A stretch of DNA of 64,000 nucleotides from Pseudohoeflea suaedae (GTDB taxonomy: Bacteria > Pseudomonadota > Alphaproteobacteria > Rhizobiales > Rhizobiaceae): positions 1,302,001-1,366,000 of the forward strand of contig NZ_SMSI01000001.1 of NCBI RefSeq assembly GCF_004354915.1, read 5' to 3'. A program made the position numbers and the translations under genes. Every line of letters starts with the position of its first letter. Positions within the stretch are counted from its first letter, which is position 1. The notes beneath the pieces are model-generated. The model saw nothing but the letters and a program-made list of their open reading frames with translations, made no database searches and was not told the origin of the DNA. This document shows, one piece after another, positions 37,399 to 47,342 of this stretch.

Positions 37399-38025
37399 TC
37401 AGGCGTTTTCCAGCAGCCCGAGCGCGTTCAGGTCGCGCTTCAATTGTGCCGGCTCGACAAAATGCACGGCTTGCCAGCCCGCTGCGATCGCGCCTTCGAC
37501 ATTGGCCAGGCTGTCGTCGATGAAGAGGCAGGCGGCGGGATCGAGGTCGAAAACGTCGACATGACGGTCATAGATCGCCCGATCCGGTTTGATCAGGCCG
37601 ATCTCGCCGGAAACCGTCACGCCGCGCGGAGCCTTGAGGAAGGGAAATTTCTCCTGCGCCTGCTTGAACGTATCGGACGCGAAATTCGTCAGCATCGTCA
37701 CGTCGTGCCCGTTCTCGATAAAGTCCAGCATGATGGCGACGCTGTCGTCATAGGAGTGCGACACCATTTCCGGCCAGTGGACACGGAAGGCGCGGATCAG
37801 CTCCTCCTTCTCCGGGTGCTCGGCAATCAGAACCTCTTCGGCTTCCTCCCAGCTTCGGCCGCGATCCTGCTCGAGATTCCACTCGTGGGTACAGACGGTG
37901 GCGAAGAATTCCGCGCGCTCCGCATCGTCGGGTATCAGCCGGCTATAGGGGATGTGGGGATCGTAATGGATGAGCACTCTGCCGATGTCGAAGACGATAT
38001 GGCGGACGGGGTTGGTCTCGGTCAT
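37399..38025 (-). CDS. HAD family phosphatase (YihX-like)
   Basis: A 208-aa HAD protein. Motif I is VFDIGRVLIHYDPH near 10-23, where the usual second aspartate is glycine, as in YihX-like alpha-D-glucose-1-phosphatases (FDLGNV). Later motifs: LTNFASDTF, GEIGLIKPDRAIY and CLFIDDSLANVEGA. Substrate unknown, sugar phosphates likely. It is 25 bases after the end of mutY. Confidence 0.88.
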   Translation of the reverse strand: MTETNPVRHIVFDIGRVLIHYDPHIPYSRLIPDDAERAEFFATVCTHEWNLEQDRGRSWEEAEEVLIAEHPEKEELIRAFRVHWPEMVSHSYDDSVAIMLDFIENGHDVTMLTNFASDTFKQAQEKFPFLKAPRGVTVSGEIGLIKPDRAIYDRHVDVFDLDPAACLFIDDSLANVEGAIAAGWQAVHFVEPAQLKRDLNALGLLENA

Positions 38026-38050
38026 GGAGCTCTTCCTTTCGGTCTGCAGG

Positions 38051-39157
38051 TCAATCCCTGCCCGGTTTGCGCGGTCTCAACGCATCGGGCAGGGCAGCGG
38101 TGAGCGCCTTTTTCATCACGCTGGGCAGCGCCTCGCCGGCGAGGTCTGCGGCATCGCTCCAGCGGGCGTCCATGGCCGTGTCGAATGCGTCGGCACTCTT
38201 GTCCTCGGATGTGACAAGAGCGTGAAAGACGCTCAGGCGCAATTCGAAATGCGTGAACACATGGATGACCTGCCCCTTTTCCTCCCAGTTTGCGGGAAAC
38301 GGGGCAGCCTCCGTGCCGGTCGCCCCGTCCTGCCGCGCGGTCCATCCGGTTGTGGGAACGACGCGCATGCCGCCGAGCAGGCCCTTGTCGGGACGGCGGA
38401 CCAGAAGCACCGCTCCATCGGGCCGCTGCGCCACGAAGGCGGCGCCCACGCGCACCGGCTTGGCCTTTTTGGGCGGCTTGACCGGAAAGGCTTCCGGATT
38501 GCCGGCGCCGCCGGCCTCGCAGTCCTCCAGAAGCGGGCAGATCGCGCAGGCCGGCGATCGCGGCGTGCAGATCGTGGCGCCGAGATCCATCAGGGCCTGA
38601 GCGAAGTCGCCCGCGCGGGTTTTTGGCAGGGCTTCGCTCACCCGTGCCTTGATCTCCGTCTTGGCTTTCGGCAGCGGCGTGTCGATCGCGTAAAGCCGGG
38701 TGAAGACGCGCTCCACATTGCCGTCGACCACCGCGACGCTCTCATCGAAAGCGATGGCAGCGATCGCGGCGGCGGTATAGGGGCCGATGCCCGGAAGTTT
38801 GGAAAGCCCCTCGGCGGTTTCCGGAAACCGGCCGCCATGATCCCCGGCAACTGTCCTTGCGCAGGCGATGAGATTGCGGGCCCGGGAATAATAGCCGAGC
38901 CCCGCCCAGAGCCGCATCACATCCTCGTCTTCCGCGCTCGCGAGTTCTGTCACCGTCGGCCAGCGCTCGAGGAAGCGCTCGTAATAGGGTCTGACCGCCT
39001 TCACTGTCGTCTGCTGCAGCATGATTTCGGAAAGCCACACGGCATAGGGATCGTTGACGACGCCCGCCGCGCGATCGGCCGGCGTGACCCGCCAGGGCAG
39101 CGACCGGTGATGACGATCGTACCAGGCAAGAAGGTGGGGAGCGATTTCGGAAGTCAT
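38051..39157 (-). CDS. mutY: A/G-specific adenine glycosylase
   Basis: A 368-aa MutY that removes adenine opposite 8-oxoguanine. Catalytic Glu44 (WLSEIMLQQT) and Asp145 (VVDGNVERV), the helix-hairpin-helix LPGIGPYTAAAI (121-132) and the [4Fe-4S] cluster Cys197-x6-Cys204-x2-Cys207-x5-Cys213 are present. The C-terminal NUDIX-like domain (about 230-360) reads 8-oxoG. The start at 39157 is the Met next to the catalytic domain. Divergent from the DMT transporter. Confidence 0.96.
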   Translation of the reverse strand: MTSEIAPHLLAWYDRHHRSLPWRVTPADRAAGVVNDPYAVWLSEIMLQQTTVKAVRPYYERFLERWPTVTELASAEDEDVMRLWAGLGYYSRARNLIACARTVAGDHGGRFPETAEGLSKLPGIGPYTAAAIAAIAFDESVAVVDGNVERVFTRLYAIDTPLPKAKTEIKARVSEALPKTRAGDFAQALMDLGATICTPRSPACAICPLLEDCEAGGAGNPEAFPVKPPKKAKPVRVGAAFVAQRPDGAVLLVRRPDKGLLGGMRVVPTTGWTARQDGATGTEAAPFPANWEEKGQVIHVFTHFELRLSVFHALVTSEDKSADAFDTAMDARWSDAADLAGEALPSVMKKALTAALPDALRPRKPGRD

Positions 39158-39241
39158 CGGGGCGGGTGGCGTCTTTCGTTCGGGGGCACTAGAACGCGTG
39201 TCTCGCAATCATTCGGCGTGGGGCAGCATCAGGATCGGCTT

Positions 39242-40123
39242 ATGGCAAACGATAATACTCCGCAACATTCCGCCGCAGGTATCGCCTTCATGTGCGTGGG
39301 CGTGGCGAGCCTGTGCGTGAACGATGCGATGGCCAAAGCGCTGACGGACGTCTACTCGCCGCTGCAGATCCTCTTCATGCGCAACATCATCGCGCTGCCG
39401 ATCGCAATCCTGCTGACGATCCGGATGAGCGGCGTCGCGGCGCTCCGGTCCCGCCGGCCTCTGGCCCATTTCGTGCGGGGATTGCTCTGGATCGCTGCCA
39501 CGATGTTCTTCTTCACGAGCCTCATGCATCTGGGACTGGCCGAGGCGACGGCCATCGTCTTCGTCGCGCCGCTGTTCATCACGGCGGTGTCTGCGATCCT
39601 CCTCAAGGAACATGTCGGCTGGCGGCGCTGGCTCGCGGTCGGCATCGGTTTCGTCGGCGTGCTGATCGTGGTGCGGCCCGGCGGCGCGGCGTTCCAGGCG
39701 GCGGCTCTCCTGCCGATCGGTGCGGCAGCGGTCTATGCCTTCCTGATGATCAGCTCCCGCTGGGTCGATCCGCGCGAAAGCGTCTGGACGCTGTTGCTCT
39801 GGCTCACCGGCACCGGTGCGGTTCTGAGCGCTTTCGCGGTTCCCTTCGTCTGGGTGCCGCTTCAGGCCGAACACATCTGGCAGTTTCTCGGCATCGCCGT
39901 CTTCGGCACCGCCGGCATGACGATGATGAGCCAGGCCTTCCGCCTCGCGCCCGCTGCCATCGTCGCACCTTTCGACTACACCGGGCTGATCTGGGCGACG
40001 ATCCTTGGTTTCATGTTCTGGGGCGACATGCCCGATCTTGCGACCTATGTCGGCGCGGTCGTCATCACCGCCAGCGGCATTTACGTCATCTGGCGCGAGA
40101 GCAGGGTGAAGGAAGCCGCCTGA
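39242..40123 (+). CDS. DMT family (EamA) transporter
   Basis: A 293-aa protein with ten predicted transmembrane helices in two EamA repeats. Repeat signatures: LADVYSPLQILFMRNIIALP-like first helix pair, GLAEATAIVFVAPLFITAV and APAAIVAPFDYTGLIWATILGF, then WGDMPDLATYVGAVVITASG. These carriers export metabolites such as amino acids. Substrate unknown. The frame extends far upstream but the ATG at 39242 fits the first helix. Confidence 0.9.
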   Translation: MANDNTPQHSAAGIAFMCVGVASLCVNDAMAKALTDVYSPLQILFMRNIIALPIAILLTIRMSGVAALRSRRPLAHFVRGLLWIAATMFFFTSLMHLGLAEATAIVFVAPLFITAVSAILLKEHVGWRRWLAVGIGFVGVLIVVRPGGAAFQAAALLPIGAAAVYAFLMISSRWVDPRESVWTLLLWLTGTGAVLSAFAVPFVWVPLQAEHIWQFLGIAVFGTAGMTMMSQAFRLAPAAIVAPFDYTGLIWATILGFMFWGDMPDLATYVGAVVITASGIYVIWRESRVKEAA

Positions 40124-40222
40124 GCCTCGACGTCGCGAAGCGGCCGGGTGTGTGGAGCGCTCGCGCTCGGGCTTCGAGATGTGCTATCGTTTTCCGGTCA
40201 TCACGAGAGACTGCCCGCATTC

Positions 40223-40726
40223 ATGGCCTACAAACCGCGCCGCGTCGCCACCCTTGCCGAACTGGCCAACAAGCTGGTCGATCCGCTGCTTGCCCGCAAG
40301 GCAGGCATCAACTCCATGCTTCTGTCGTCATGGGGCGAGATCGTCGGCGAGCGCTTTTCGGAGACCTCGCGGCCCGAACGCATCCGCTGGCCGCGCGACA
40401 ATGGGGAGGCTGAAACCGGTGCCGGTTTCTCGCCCGGCCAGCTGACCGTTGCCTGCGAAGGGGCAAGTGCGGTCTTTCTGATGCACGAGGAGCGCCAGCT
40501 GGTCTCCCGCGTCAACGCCTTTTTCGGCTTCGCGGCCGTGGACCGTATCCGCTTCGTGCAGAAGCCGGTTCGCCAGCCGTCGCAGAAGCCGCCCGAGCCG
40601 AAACTCGACAGGCTGCAGAAGCGCAAGCTCGACGACATCCTGGATGAAGTCGAGGACCCGAAATTGCGCGCGGCTCTCGAGCGCCTGGGAACCGGTGTCT
40701 TGGCCCGGAAGAACCGGCAGACTTGA
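40223..40726 (+). CDS. DUF721 / DciA-like helicase-loader protein
   Basis: A 167-aa protein of the DUF721 family: LANKLVDPLLARKAGINSML, SSWGEIVGERFSETSRPERI, then LTVACEGASAVFLMHEERQLVSRVN. DciA members load the replicative helicase DnaB in bacteria that lack DnaC. The C-terminal half (KRKLDDILDEVEDPKLRAAL) looks helical. The place next to mutY and close to dsbA-smc is conserved in rhizobia. Confidence 0.85.
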   Translation: MAYKPRRVATLAELANKLVDPLLARKAGINSMLLSSWGEIVGERFSETSRPERIRWPRDNGEAETGAGFSPGQLTVACEGASAVFLMHEERQLVSRVNAFFGFAAVDRIRFVQKPVRQPSQKPPEPKLDRLQKRKLDDILDEVEDPKLRAALERLGTGVLARKNRQT

Positions 40727-40895
40727 TTTTCTGACAATCCACGCTTTCTAATAGTTTATTCGGAGAGAGCTCCGGGCTTGATCCGCTATTCACCATTTCA
40801 TGCGGCGTGGTGGTATCGATGGGGCAAGACGACCGGCTTCGGCCAGCCTGTACACCGGACAGTTGCCACCGCCCAAATGTGGCGAGGTTCGGCGA

Positions 40896-42167
40896 ATGAG
40901 TCTGCTTGATCCCATTCTTCACCGTGCAATCAAGGCGGGGCGCCTGAAGGTGACCAAGACCGATGGCAGCCGCGTTCAGTTCGGCGGCCATGAGCCCGGC
41001 CCCGACGCGGCCATCCGCTTCATGGAGCCGGGCGTGGAACGGCAGATCCTGTTCAATCCGGAACTCGGCGGCCCGGAAGCCTACATCGATGACAAGCTGG
41101 TCATCGAGGAGGGCACGCTCCACGACGTGATCCGCATCTTCATGATCAACCGCGACCGGATGAACCAGTCGCCCTTCCAGCGGTTCTGGCAGGAAGTCGC
41201 CCACCGCTTCCGCTTCATCCAGCAATACAACTCCGCCGGCCGCGCCAGGAAGAACGTCGCCGTCCACTACGACATCGGCGAAGAGATCTATCGCCTCTTC
41301 CTCGATCGTGACCTGCAATATTCCTGCGCCTATTTCCCCACCGGGGCGGAAACGCTCGAAGACGCCCAGACGCTCAAGAAGCGCCACATCGCGGCCAAGC
41401 TGCAGATCGAGGACGGCCAGCGGATTCTCGATATCGGCTGCGGCTGGGGCGGCATGGGCCTTTATCTCGCTCACCTGGCCGATGTGGAGGTTGTCGGCGT
41501 CACGCTGTCCGAGCATCAGTTGCAGGTGGCCCAGCGCCGCGCCGAAATCCTGGGTGTTGCCGACAGGGTGAAGTTCGAGCTGCTCGATTACCGCGCGGTC
41601 ACCGGGAAGTTCGACCGGATCGTCTCCGTTGGAATGCTCGAACATGTGGGCGCCGGCTATCTCGCTGAGTATTTCACCACCGTGCGCGAGCGCCTGGCCG
41701 ACGACGGCGTGGCGCTGATCCATGCCATTTCTTCGATCGCTCCGCCCGGAGGCTCGATGCCGTTCCTGCACAAATACATCTTTCCGGGTGGCTACACGCC
41801 GGCTCTTTCGGAGACGATGACAGCCGTCGAGAACGCCAATCTCTGGCTTCTGGATTGCGAGATCCTGCGCCAGCATTACGGCTACACGCTTGCTCACTGG
41901 AGCAAACGTTTCGCCGACAACCGGGATGCCGCGGTACGGATCATGGGCGAACGGTTCTGCAAGATGTGGGAGTTCTATCTCGCCATGTGCGAAGCCAGCT
42001 TCATGGATGGTACTTCCCACGTCTTCCAGCTGCAGCTGGGCAACAAGCGCGACGCGGTTCCGATCACCCGCAATTACATCGAGACCGAGGAAATGCGTCT
42101 GGCGTCCCTTGAGGCGGGCTTTCTGGAACGGGTCGTCGGTTCGGCGCAGATGGCGCTCGGCAAGTGA
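40896..42167 (+). CDS. cfa: Cyclopropane-fatty-acyl-phospholipid synthase
   Basis: A 423-aa SAM-dependent enzyme that methylenates unsaturated phospholipid acyl chains. NVAVHYDIGEEIYRLFLD, QYSCAYFP and the SAM loop ILDIGCGWGGMGLYLA are typical, as are SVGMLEHVG and the C-terminal FWSKRFADN-like region (AHWSKRFADNR). Several Cfa paralogues occur in rhizobia. This copy lies between the DciA-like gene and dsbA, which are normally adjacent. The ATG at 40896 is in the family position. Confidence 0.92.
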   Translation: MSLLDPILHRAIKAGRLKVTKTDGSRVQFGGHEPGPDAAIRFMEPGVERQILFNPELGGPEAYIDDKLVIEEGTLHDVIRIFMINRDRMNQSPFQRFWQEVAHRFRFIQQYNSAGRARKNVAVHYDIGEEIYRLFLDRDLQYSCAYFPTGAETLEDAQTLKKRHIAAKLQIEDGQRILDIGCGWGGMGLYLAHLADVEVVGVTLSEHQLQVAQRRAEILGVADRVKFELLDYRAVTGKFDRIVSVGMLEHVGAGYLAEYFTTVRERLADDGVALIHAISSIAPPGGSMPFLHKYIFPGGYTPALSETMTAVENANLWLLDCEILRQHYGYTLAHWSKRFADNRDAAVRIMGERFCKMWEFYLAMCEASFMDGTSHVFQLQLGNKRDAVPITRNYIETEEMRLASLEAGFLERVVGSAQMALGK

Positions 42168-42332
42168 GCAATCCTGCCCCTGACGGGCCTCATCACAGCG
42201 GTGTGAGAGCGGGCGCTCTTGTTTGGCCACATTTGAACCTATAGGAAAACGGCAACTGCCGCTTTGCACGCGGCTGGTGTCGCCCGGCCATCCGGGCAGC
42301 ACCTTGCGAACGACAACACAGGGAATTCACTT

Positions 42333-43136
42333 ATGGCTTCAATGACCAGCAGGCTCACCACCGCATTGTCCGCCGCGGTAATCGCACTCGCGCTCACGGC
42401 TTGCTCCGACAGTTCCGACACGTCTGTCACGGCCGAGGCGCCCGCGCCTTCGATGGAAACCACGGCCTCCGTCACGCCGGCCGAGGGCAGCGATACCGCC
42501 GCTCCCGCCAAGACCGATGCCGTCGAGCTGGCCCAGGCCGAAACCGCCGACGAGACGGCAGGCGCAACCGAGGCACCCGAAGCGCGTGGCGAAGTCGACG
42601 TGGACAAGCTGATGGCGGCCGGTCCGATGAAGGAAATGGCGGAAGGCGAGGAAAATGCTCCGGTCACGATCGTCGAGTACATGTCGATGACCTGCCCGCA
42701 TTGCCGCGAGTTCCACGAGAATACCTATCCGGCGCTCAAGGAAAAATACATCGACACCGGCAAGGTGCGTTTCATCCTGCGTGAATTCCCGCTCGATCCC
42801 CGTGCTGCCGCTGCCATCATGCTGGCCCGTTGTGCGCCGAACGACCAGTATTTCCCCATGGTCGACGTGCTCTTCAAGCGCCAGACGGTCTGGGCGACTG
42901 CCCAGGATGCACGCACGGAACTTCTCAATATCGCCAAGCTGGCCGGTTTTACACAAGAGAGCTTCCAGGCTTGCTTGACGAACCAGCAGCTTCTCGATGA
43001 TGTGAACAGCGTCAGAACCAAGGCTGCCGAGGACTTCGGGGTTGACGCGACGCCGACTTTCTTCATCGATGGAAAGCGGTATTCGGGGGATATGTCGATT
43101 GGTCAGATGTCTGCCATCATCGACCCGCTGCTTTGA
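42333..43136 (+). CDS. DsbA family thiol-disulfide oxidoreductase, lipoprotein type
   Basis: A 267-aa exported protein with a lipobox ALTAC (Cys24), an Ala/Glu/Thr-rich linker (about 30-85) and a thioredoxin/DsbA domain from about 90. The redox site is CPHC at 121-124 (YMSMTCPHCREFHEN); a cis-Pro occurs in VDATPTFFIDGK near the end. It introduces disulfides in the periplasm. It is the usual neighbour of smc in rhizobia. Confidence 0.93.
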   Translation: MASMTSRLTTALSAAVIALALTACSDSSDTSVTAEAPAPSMETTASVTPAEGSDTAAPAKTDAVELAQAETADETAGATEAPEARGEVDVDKLMAAGPMKEMAEGEENAPVTIVEYMSMTCPHCREFHENTYPALKEKYIDTGKVRFILREFPLDPRAAAAIMLARCAPNDQYFPMVDVLFKRQTVWATAQDARTELLNIAKLAGFTQESFQACLTNQQLLDDVNSVRTKAAEDFGVDATPTFFIDGKRYSGDMSIGQMSAIIDPLL

Positions 43137-43214
43137 TTTCAAAGTGCGGAAGCCGCGGGTGGTGACGCCCGCGGCTTCCGCGCGTCCCGACCTCATGACC
43201 GGAGGCGCCCGGTC

Positions 43215-46200
43215 GTGAAGTTCAACCGCCTGCGCCTTCTCGGTTTCAAGTCCTTCGTCGAACCCACCGAATTCGTCATCGAGCGCGGTCTGACCGGCAT
43301 CGTCGGTCCCAATGGTTGCGGCAAGTCCAACCTGGTTGAAGCCATGCGTTGGGTGATGGGGGAAAACTCCTACAAGAACATGCGCGCGTCCGGCATGGAC
43401 GACGTCATCTTCTCGGGCTCCGGCAACCGCCCGGCGCGCAACACCGCCGAAGTCGGCCTCTATCTCGACAATTCCGACCGCACCGCGCCTGCCGCCTTCA
43501 ACGATCAGGACGAGGTCCAGGTGACCCGCCGCATCGAGCGCGAAAGCGGGTCGGTCTATCGCATCAACGGCAAGGAAGCCCGCGCCAAGGATGTGCAGCT
43601 TCTCTTCGCCGACGCCTCGACCGGCGCGCGGTCACCTTCGATGGTCGGGCAGGGCCGCATCGGCGAACTCATTCAGGCCAAGCCCCAGGCCCGGCGCCAG
43701 CTGCTTGAAGAAGCCGCCGGCATTTCCGGCCTCCATTCCCGCCGTCACGAGGCCGAGCTTCGCCTGCGCGCGGCGGAAACCAATCTCGAGCGCCTCGACG
43801 ACGTCACCTCCGAACTCGAAAGCCAGATCGAGAGCCTGAAGCGCCAGGCCCGCCAGGCGAACCGTTTCCGTTCGCTGTCGGCAGAAATCCGCCAGCTCGA
43901 AGCCACGCTCCTCCACATTCGCTGGAAGGCGGCGAAGGAGCAGGAGGCGGAAGCCGAGAGTGCGCTCTCGCAGGCCACCAGTCTGGTCGCCCAGAAGGCG
44001 CAGGATCAGATGGAGGCCGCCAAGGCGCAGGCAATCGCCGCCCACAAGCTGCCGGAACTGCGCGAGGCGGAGGCGCACGCTGCCGCGGCGCTCCAGCGCC
44101 TGCAGATTGCACGTACCCAGATCGAGGAAGAGGCGACCCGCGTCGCCCGTCGCAAGGCCGAGCTCGAGGAACGGGTCCGTCAGCTCGAGGCCGACATCGA
44201 GCGCGAGAATGTTCTGATCGCCGACAATGCGGGCGTGCTGGCGCGTCTGTCGGAAGAGGAAGCCGAACTCAATGCCGCACTCGAAGCCTCCGGCGGCCGG
44301 TCGGTCGAACTCAGGCAGGCCTATGAGAGCGCTGCGGCGCAACTGGTTGACAGCGAAGCCGAACTCGCCCGCATTACCGGCAATCGGGCGGAAGCCGCCG
44401 CCGAACGCAGCCAGCTCGAAAAGTCGATCCGCGAACTGGCCGAACGCAGGCAGCGCCTGGAGACGCAGATAGCGAGGCAGGACGACGAGCTCTCGGCGCT
44501 GGCCGAACGCATAGCCGGCCTGCCGGATCCCGTCGCCAAAAATGCCGATGTGGAACGCGCTGCCGCAACGCTTGCCGCCGCCGAGGCAAGGCTGGCTGAA
44601 CTCGAGGCTGCCCTTGAAGCGGCCCGCTCCGCCGAGACCGAAGCCCGCGGCCCGGTGGCCGAAGCCAGGGCGCGATTGAACGCGGCGGAGACCGAAGCCC
44701 GCACGATCGCCCGCATGCTCAACGCGGGTGCCAGCTCGGAGCTGTTTCCGCCGGTCCTCGAGAAGATCAAGGTCGATCGCGGTTTCGAGACGGCGCTGGG
44801 TGCGGCCCTCGGCGACGATCTGGACTTGCCGACCGATGCTTCGGCTCCGGCCTACTGGGCGCTTGCCGATGCGAAGGACGATCCTTCGCTGCCCGCTATC
44901 GCCACGCCGCTTCTCACCCATGTGCGCGCTCCGGCCGAGCTTTCCCGCCGCCTTGGCCAGATCGGCATCGTGAGCGATTTCGAGACGGCGTTGTCGCTCA
45001 AGGCGCAGCTCAAGCCGGGGCAGCGGCTGGTGACGAAGGACGGCGCAATGGTGCGCTGGGACGGCTATGTTGCCTCCGCCGACGCGCCGACCGCGGCAGC
45101 CCTGCGGCTCGAACAGAAGAACCGGCTCGCCGAACTGGACGCCGAGGTGATCGAGGCCACGACCGGGCTGCGCCGGGCCGAGGACGGACTGAGGCAGGCC
45201 AGCGAAAAGCTCCTCGCTCTCGGCAATGAACAGCGCCAGTGCCGCGATGGCATCCGCGAGGCGACGTCGGCTCTGGGCCGCGCTCGCGACGAACTGGCCA
45301 GGGCCGAACGCGCCGCCGGCGAATTGTCGAACCGGCGTGAAGTCCTGACCGAATCCCGCGCACAGGTTGGCGCGCAGCTCGCCGAGGCGATGGAGGCCCA
45401 TGACGGAGCCGGCCGGGCGATGGCAGATGCACCGGATCTTTCCGATCTCGACCGGGCGCTCGCGGAGATCCAGGCGAAAGTCGCCGGCGACCGTGCAAGC
45501 GTCGCCGAGTCCCGTGCGGCCCATGAGGGCGTGGAGCGCGAGAATGCAAGCCGCCGCAATCGCCTGTCGTCGATCGCCAATGAGCGGCAGGGCTGGATCG
45601 ATCGCGCTGCGAAGGCGGAAAGTCATCTGGCTGCGCTCACCGAGCGCCTGAGCGGCACGCGCGAAGAGGCCGGGAAGATCGCCGACGCGCCGGATGAGAT
45701 CGACCTCAAGCGCCGTCAGCTGATGAGCGAATTGACCAAGGCGGAGACCGCCCGCAAGGACGCCGCCGACAAGCTTGCGGTCTCCGAGACGGCGTCGCGC
45801 GAGGCCGACAAGGTTGCCACCGAGGCGATCACCGCGCTGTCCCAGTCACGCGAGAGCAGGGGACGCGCCGAGGAACGGCTGATGGCTGCGCGCGAACGTC
45901 GCGAGGAAGGTGAGGCGCGTATTCGCGAGGCGCTCAACTGTTCTCCGCATGAAGCGATCCGCCAGTCCGGCCTGAAGCCCGAGGACGCTCTGCCCGATCC
46001 GGCGATCCTCGACCGCAATCTCGACCGCCTGCGGGTGGAGCGCGAGCGGCTGGGCGCGGTCAACCTGCGCGCCGATGAGGAACAGGCCGAGCTTTCCGAG
46101 CGTCTCAATCTCATCGTCACCGAGCGTGAGGACGTGATCGAGGCGATCCGCAAGCTGCGCGCCGGCATTCAGAGCCTCAATCGCGAGGGGCGCGAACGTC

Positions 46201-46676
46201 TTCTTGCCGCCTTCACCGTGGTCAACGAGCAGTTCCAGCGGCTCTTCACCCATCTTTTCGGCGGCGGCACGGCGGAACTCCAGCTGATCGAAAGCGACGA
46301 CCCGCTTGAGGCTGGACTGGAAATTCTCGCCCGTCCGCCGGGCAAGAAACCGCAGACGATGACGCTTCTTTCAGGTGGCGAGCAAGCGCTGACCGCCATG
46401 GCGCTGATCTTCGCGGTGTTTCTGACCAATCCCGCTCCGATCTGTGTGCTCGACGAGGTCGATGCGCCTCTCGACGACCACAATGTCGAGCGCTATTGCA
46501 ACCTGATGGACGAGATGGCGCGGACCACCGAAACCCGCTTCGTCATCATCACCCACAACCCGATCACCATGGCCCGCATGAACCGCCTTTTCGGCGTCAC
46601 CATGGCCGAGCAGGGCGTGAGCCAGCTCGTCTCCGTCGATCTCGAAACGGCCGAGCAGCTGCGCGAGGCGAGCTAG
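43215..46676 (+). CDS. smc: Chromosome segregation protein SMC
   Basis: An 1153-aa condensin ATPase. Walker [10 protein letters not shown] lies at 31-39, the signature motif [14 protein letters not shown] near 1055 and Walker [12 protein letters not shown] near 1080. Two long coiled coils rich in Ala, Arg, Glu and Leu (about 170-490 and 650-990) flank a hinge near 500-645. SMC with ScpA/B organises and separates sister chromosomes. GTG start at 43215 with GGAGG 10 bases before it. Confidence 0.97.
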   Translation: MKFNRLRLLGFKSFVEPTEFVIERGLTGIVGPNGCGKSNLVEAMRWVMGENSYKNMRASGMDDVIFSGSGNRPARNTAEVGLYLDNSDRTAPAAFNDQDEVQVTRRIERESGSVYRINGKEARAKDVQLLFADASTGARSPSMVGQGRIGELIQAKPQARRQLLEEAAGISGLHSRRHEAELRLRAAETNLERLDDVTSELESQIESLKRQARQANRFRSLSAEIRQLEATLLHIRWKAAKEQEAEAESALSQATSLVAQKAQDQMEAAKAQAIAAHKLPELREAEAHAAAALQRLQIARTQIEEEATRVARRKAELEERVRQLEADIERENVLIADNAGVLARLSEEEAELNAALEASGGRSVELRQAYESAAAQLVDSEAELARITGNRAEAAAERSQLEKSIRELAERRQRLETQIARQDDELSALAERIAGLPDPVAKNADVERAAATLAAAEARLAELEAALEAARSAETEARGPVAEARARLNAAETEARTIARMLNAGASSELFPPVLEKIKVDRGFETALGAALGDDLDLPTDASAPAYWALADAKDDPSLPAIATPLLTHVRAPAELSRRLGQIGIVSDFETALSLKAQLKPGQRLVTKDGAMVRWDGYVASADAPTAAALRLEQKNRLAELDAEVIEATTGLRRAEDGLRQASEKLLALGNEQRQCRDGIREATSALGRARDELARAERAAGELSNRREVLTESRAQVGAQLAEAMEAHDGAGRAMADAPDLSDLDRALAEIQAKVAGDRASVAESRAAHEGVERENASRRNRLSSIANERQGWIDRAAKAESHLAALTERLSGTREEAGKIADAPDEIDLKRRQLMSELTKAETARKDAADKLAVSETASREADKVATEAITALSQSRESRGRAEERLMAARERREEGEARIREALNCSPHEAIRQSGLKPEDALPDPAILDRNLDRLRVERERLGAVNLRADEEQAELSERLNLIVTEREDVIEAIRKLRAGIQSLNREGRERLLAAFTVVNEQFQRLFTHLFGGGTAELQLIESDDPLEAGLEILARPPGKKPQTMTLLSGGEQALTAMALIFAVFLTNPAPICVLDEVDAPLDDHNVERYCNLMDEMARTTETRFVIITHNPITMARMNRLFGVTMAEQGVSQLVSVDLETAEQLREAS

Positions 46677-46813
46677 AAGCCAGGAGCGCGAAACTGTCGG
46701 GTTTGCCGCGCATCCGGATTTTCGACCGACAGTTCGGGCTCGCTAAAATGTTAAGGAGTCCGTGACCCCTCGACCGCAAATCCCATCAAAATAAATGGAT
46801 ATATTGTGCAAAT

Positions 46814-46826
46814 CCACCTCAGGTGG
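46814..46826. promoter_or_regulatory. Palindrome upstream of the tadE-like gene
   Basis: CCACCT-C-AGGTGG (13 bases) is a perfect inverted repeat in an unusually AT-rich 243-base gap (46677-46919) after smc. It is a candidate operator for the pilus-like pair; the binding protein is unknown. Confidence 0.3.
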
Positions 46827-46894
46827 TCAGAATTTACGGGCTCAATCTACCCAAGGTATGTCTACATAATAATTTCTACTTACGGCTTTCAATA

Positions 46895-46913
46895 TCCTCC
46901 CAAATAAGGAGGA
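46895..46913 (+). promoter_or_regulatory. Hairpin that buries the Shine-Dalgarno of the TadE-like gene
   Basis: TCCTCC (46895-46900) pairs perfectly with GGAGGA (46908-46913) around the loop CAAATAA. The paired GGAGG is the ribosome site of the GTG at 46920. This would keep translation low until the stem is opened by heat, a protein or an RNA. The pairing is seen; control is inferred. Confidence 0.5.
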
Positions 46914-46919
46914 AAAGTC

Positions 46920-47342
46920 GTGCTCAAGCGTCGCTGTCTTTTAAGAGATACTCACGGAACCGCTGCCATCGAATTTGCCATCGTGGCACCGCTCTTCATC
47001 CTTATTCTCCTCAGCCTCGTCGGCTACGGGATCTATTTGAGCGTTGCCCATTCGGTGCAGCAACTGGCGGCCGACGCCGCGCGCGCCTCGATCGCCGGCC
47101 TGAGCGAAGCAGAGCGCCAGCAGCTTGCGAACAGTTATATCCACACCTCCAAGATCTCGAACGGCTTCCTCGACCAGGACAAACTCGCCGTGCGTGTGGA
47201 AGACGACACCAACAACAGCTACCAGTTCACGGTCACGCTCACTTATGACGCCTCGGACCTGCCGATCTGGTCGCTCTACTCCTTTGCCATGCCGGGCAAG
47301 GAAATCTCGCGCTATTCGACCATTCGCGTGGGAGGTGTATAA
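46920..47342 (+). CDS. TadE/TadG-like pseudopilin-type membrane protein
   Basis: A 140-aa protein. After a basic start comes the TadE signature HGTAAIEFAIVAPLFILILL (residues 12-31), containing the AAIEFAIVAP prepilin-like stretch and a transmembrane helix; the rest is a small beta domain (GKEISRYSTIRVGG near the end). TadE and TadG are minor pilins of Flp/Tad systems. No tad ATPase, prepilin peptidase or Flp pilin gene lies nearby, so the pair is an orphan. Its TAA overlaps the next ATG by one base. Confidence 0.85.
   Translation: MLKRRCLLRDTHGTAAIEFAIVAPLFILILLSLVGYGIYLSVAHSVQQLAADAARASIAGLSEAERQQLANSYIHTSKISNGFLDQDKLAVRVEDDTNNSYQFTVTLTYDASDLPIWSLYSFAMPGKEISRYSTIRVGGV

Noticed and set aside
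43632-45626. A 664-codon open frame antisense to smc
   Set aside because: Mirror of the SMC coiled-coil codons; no ribosome site, no family match.
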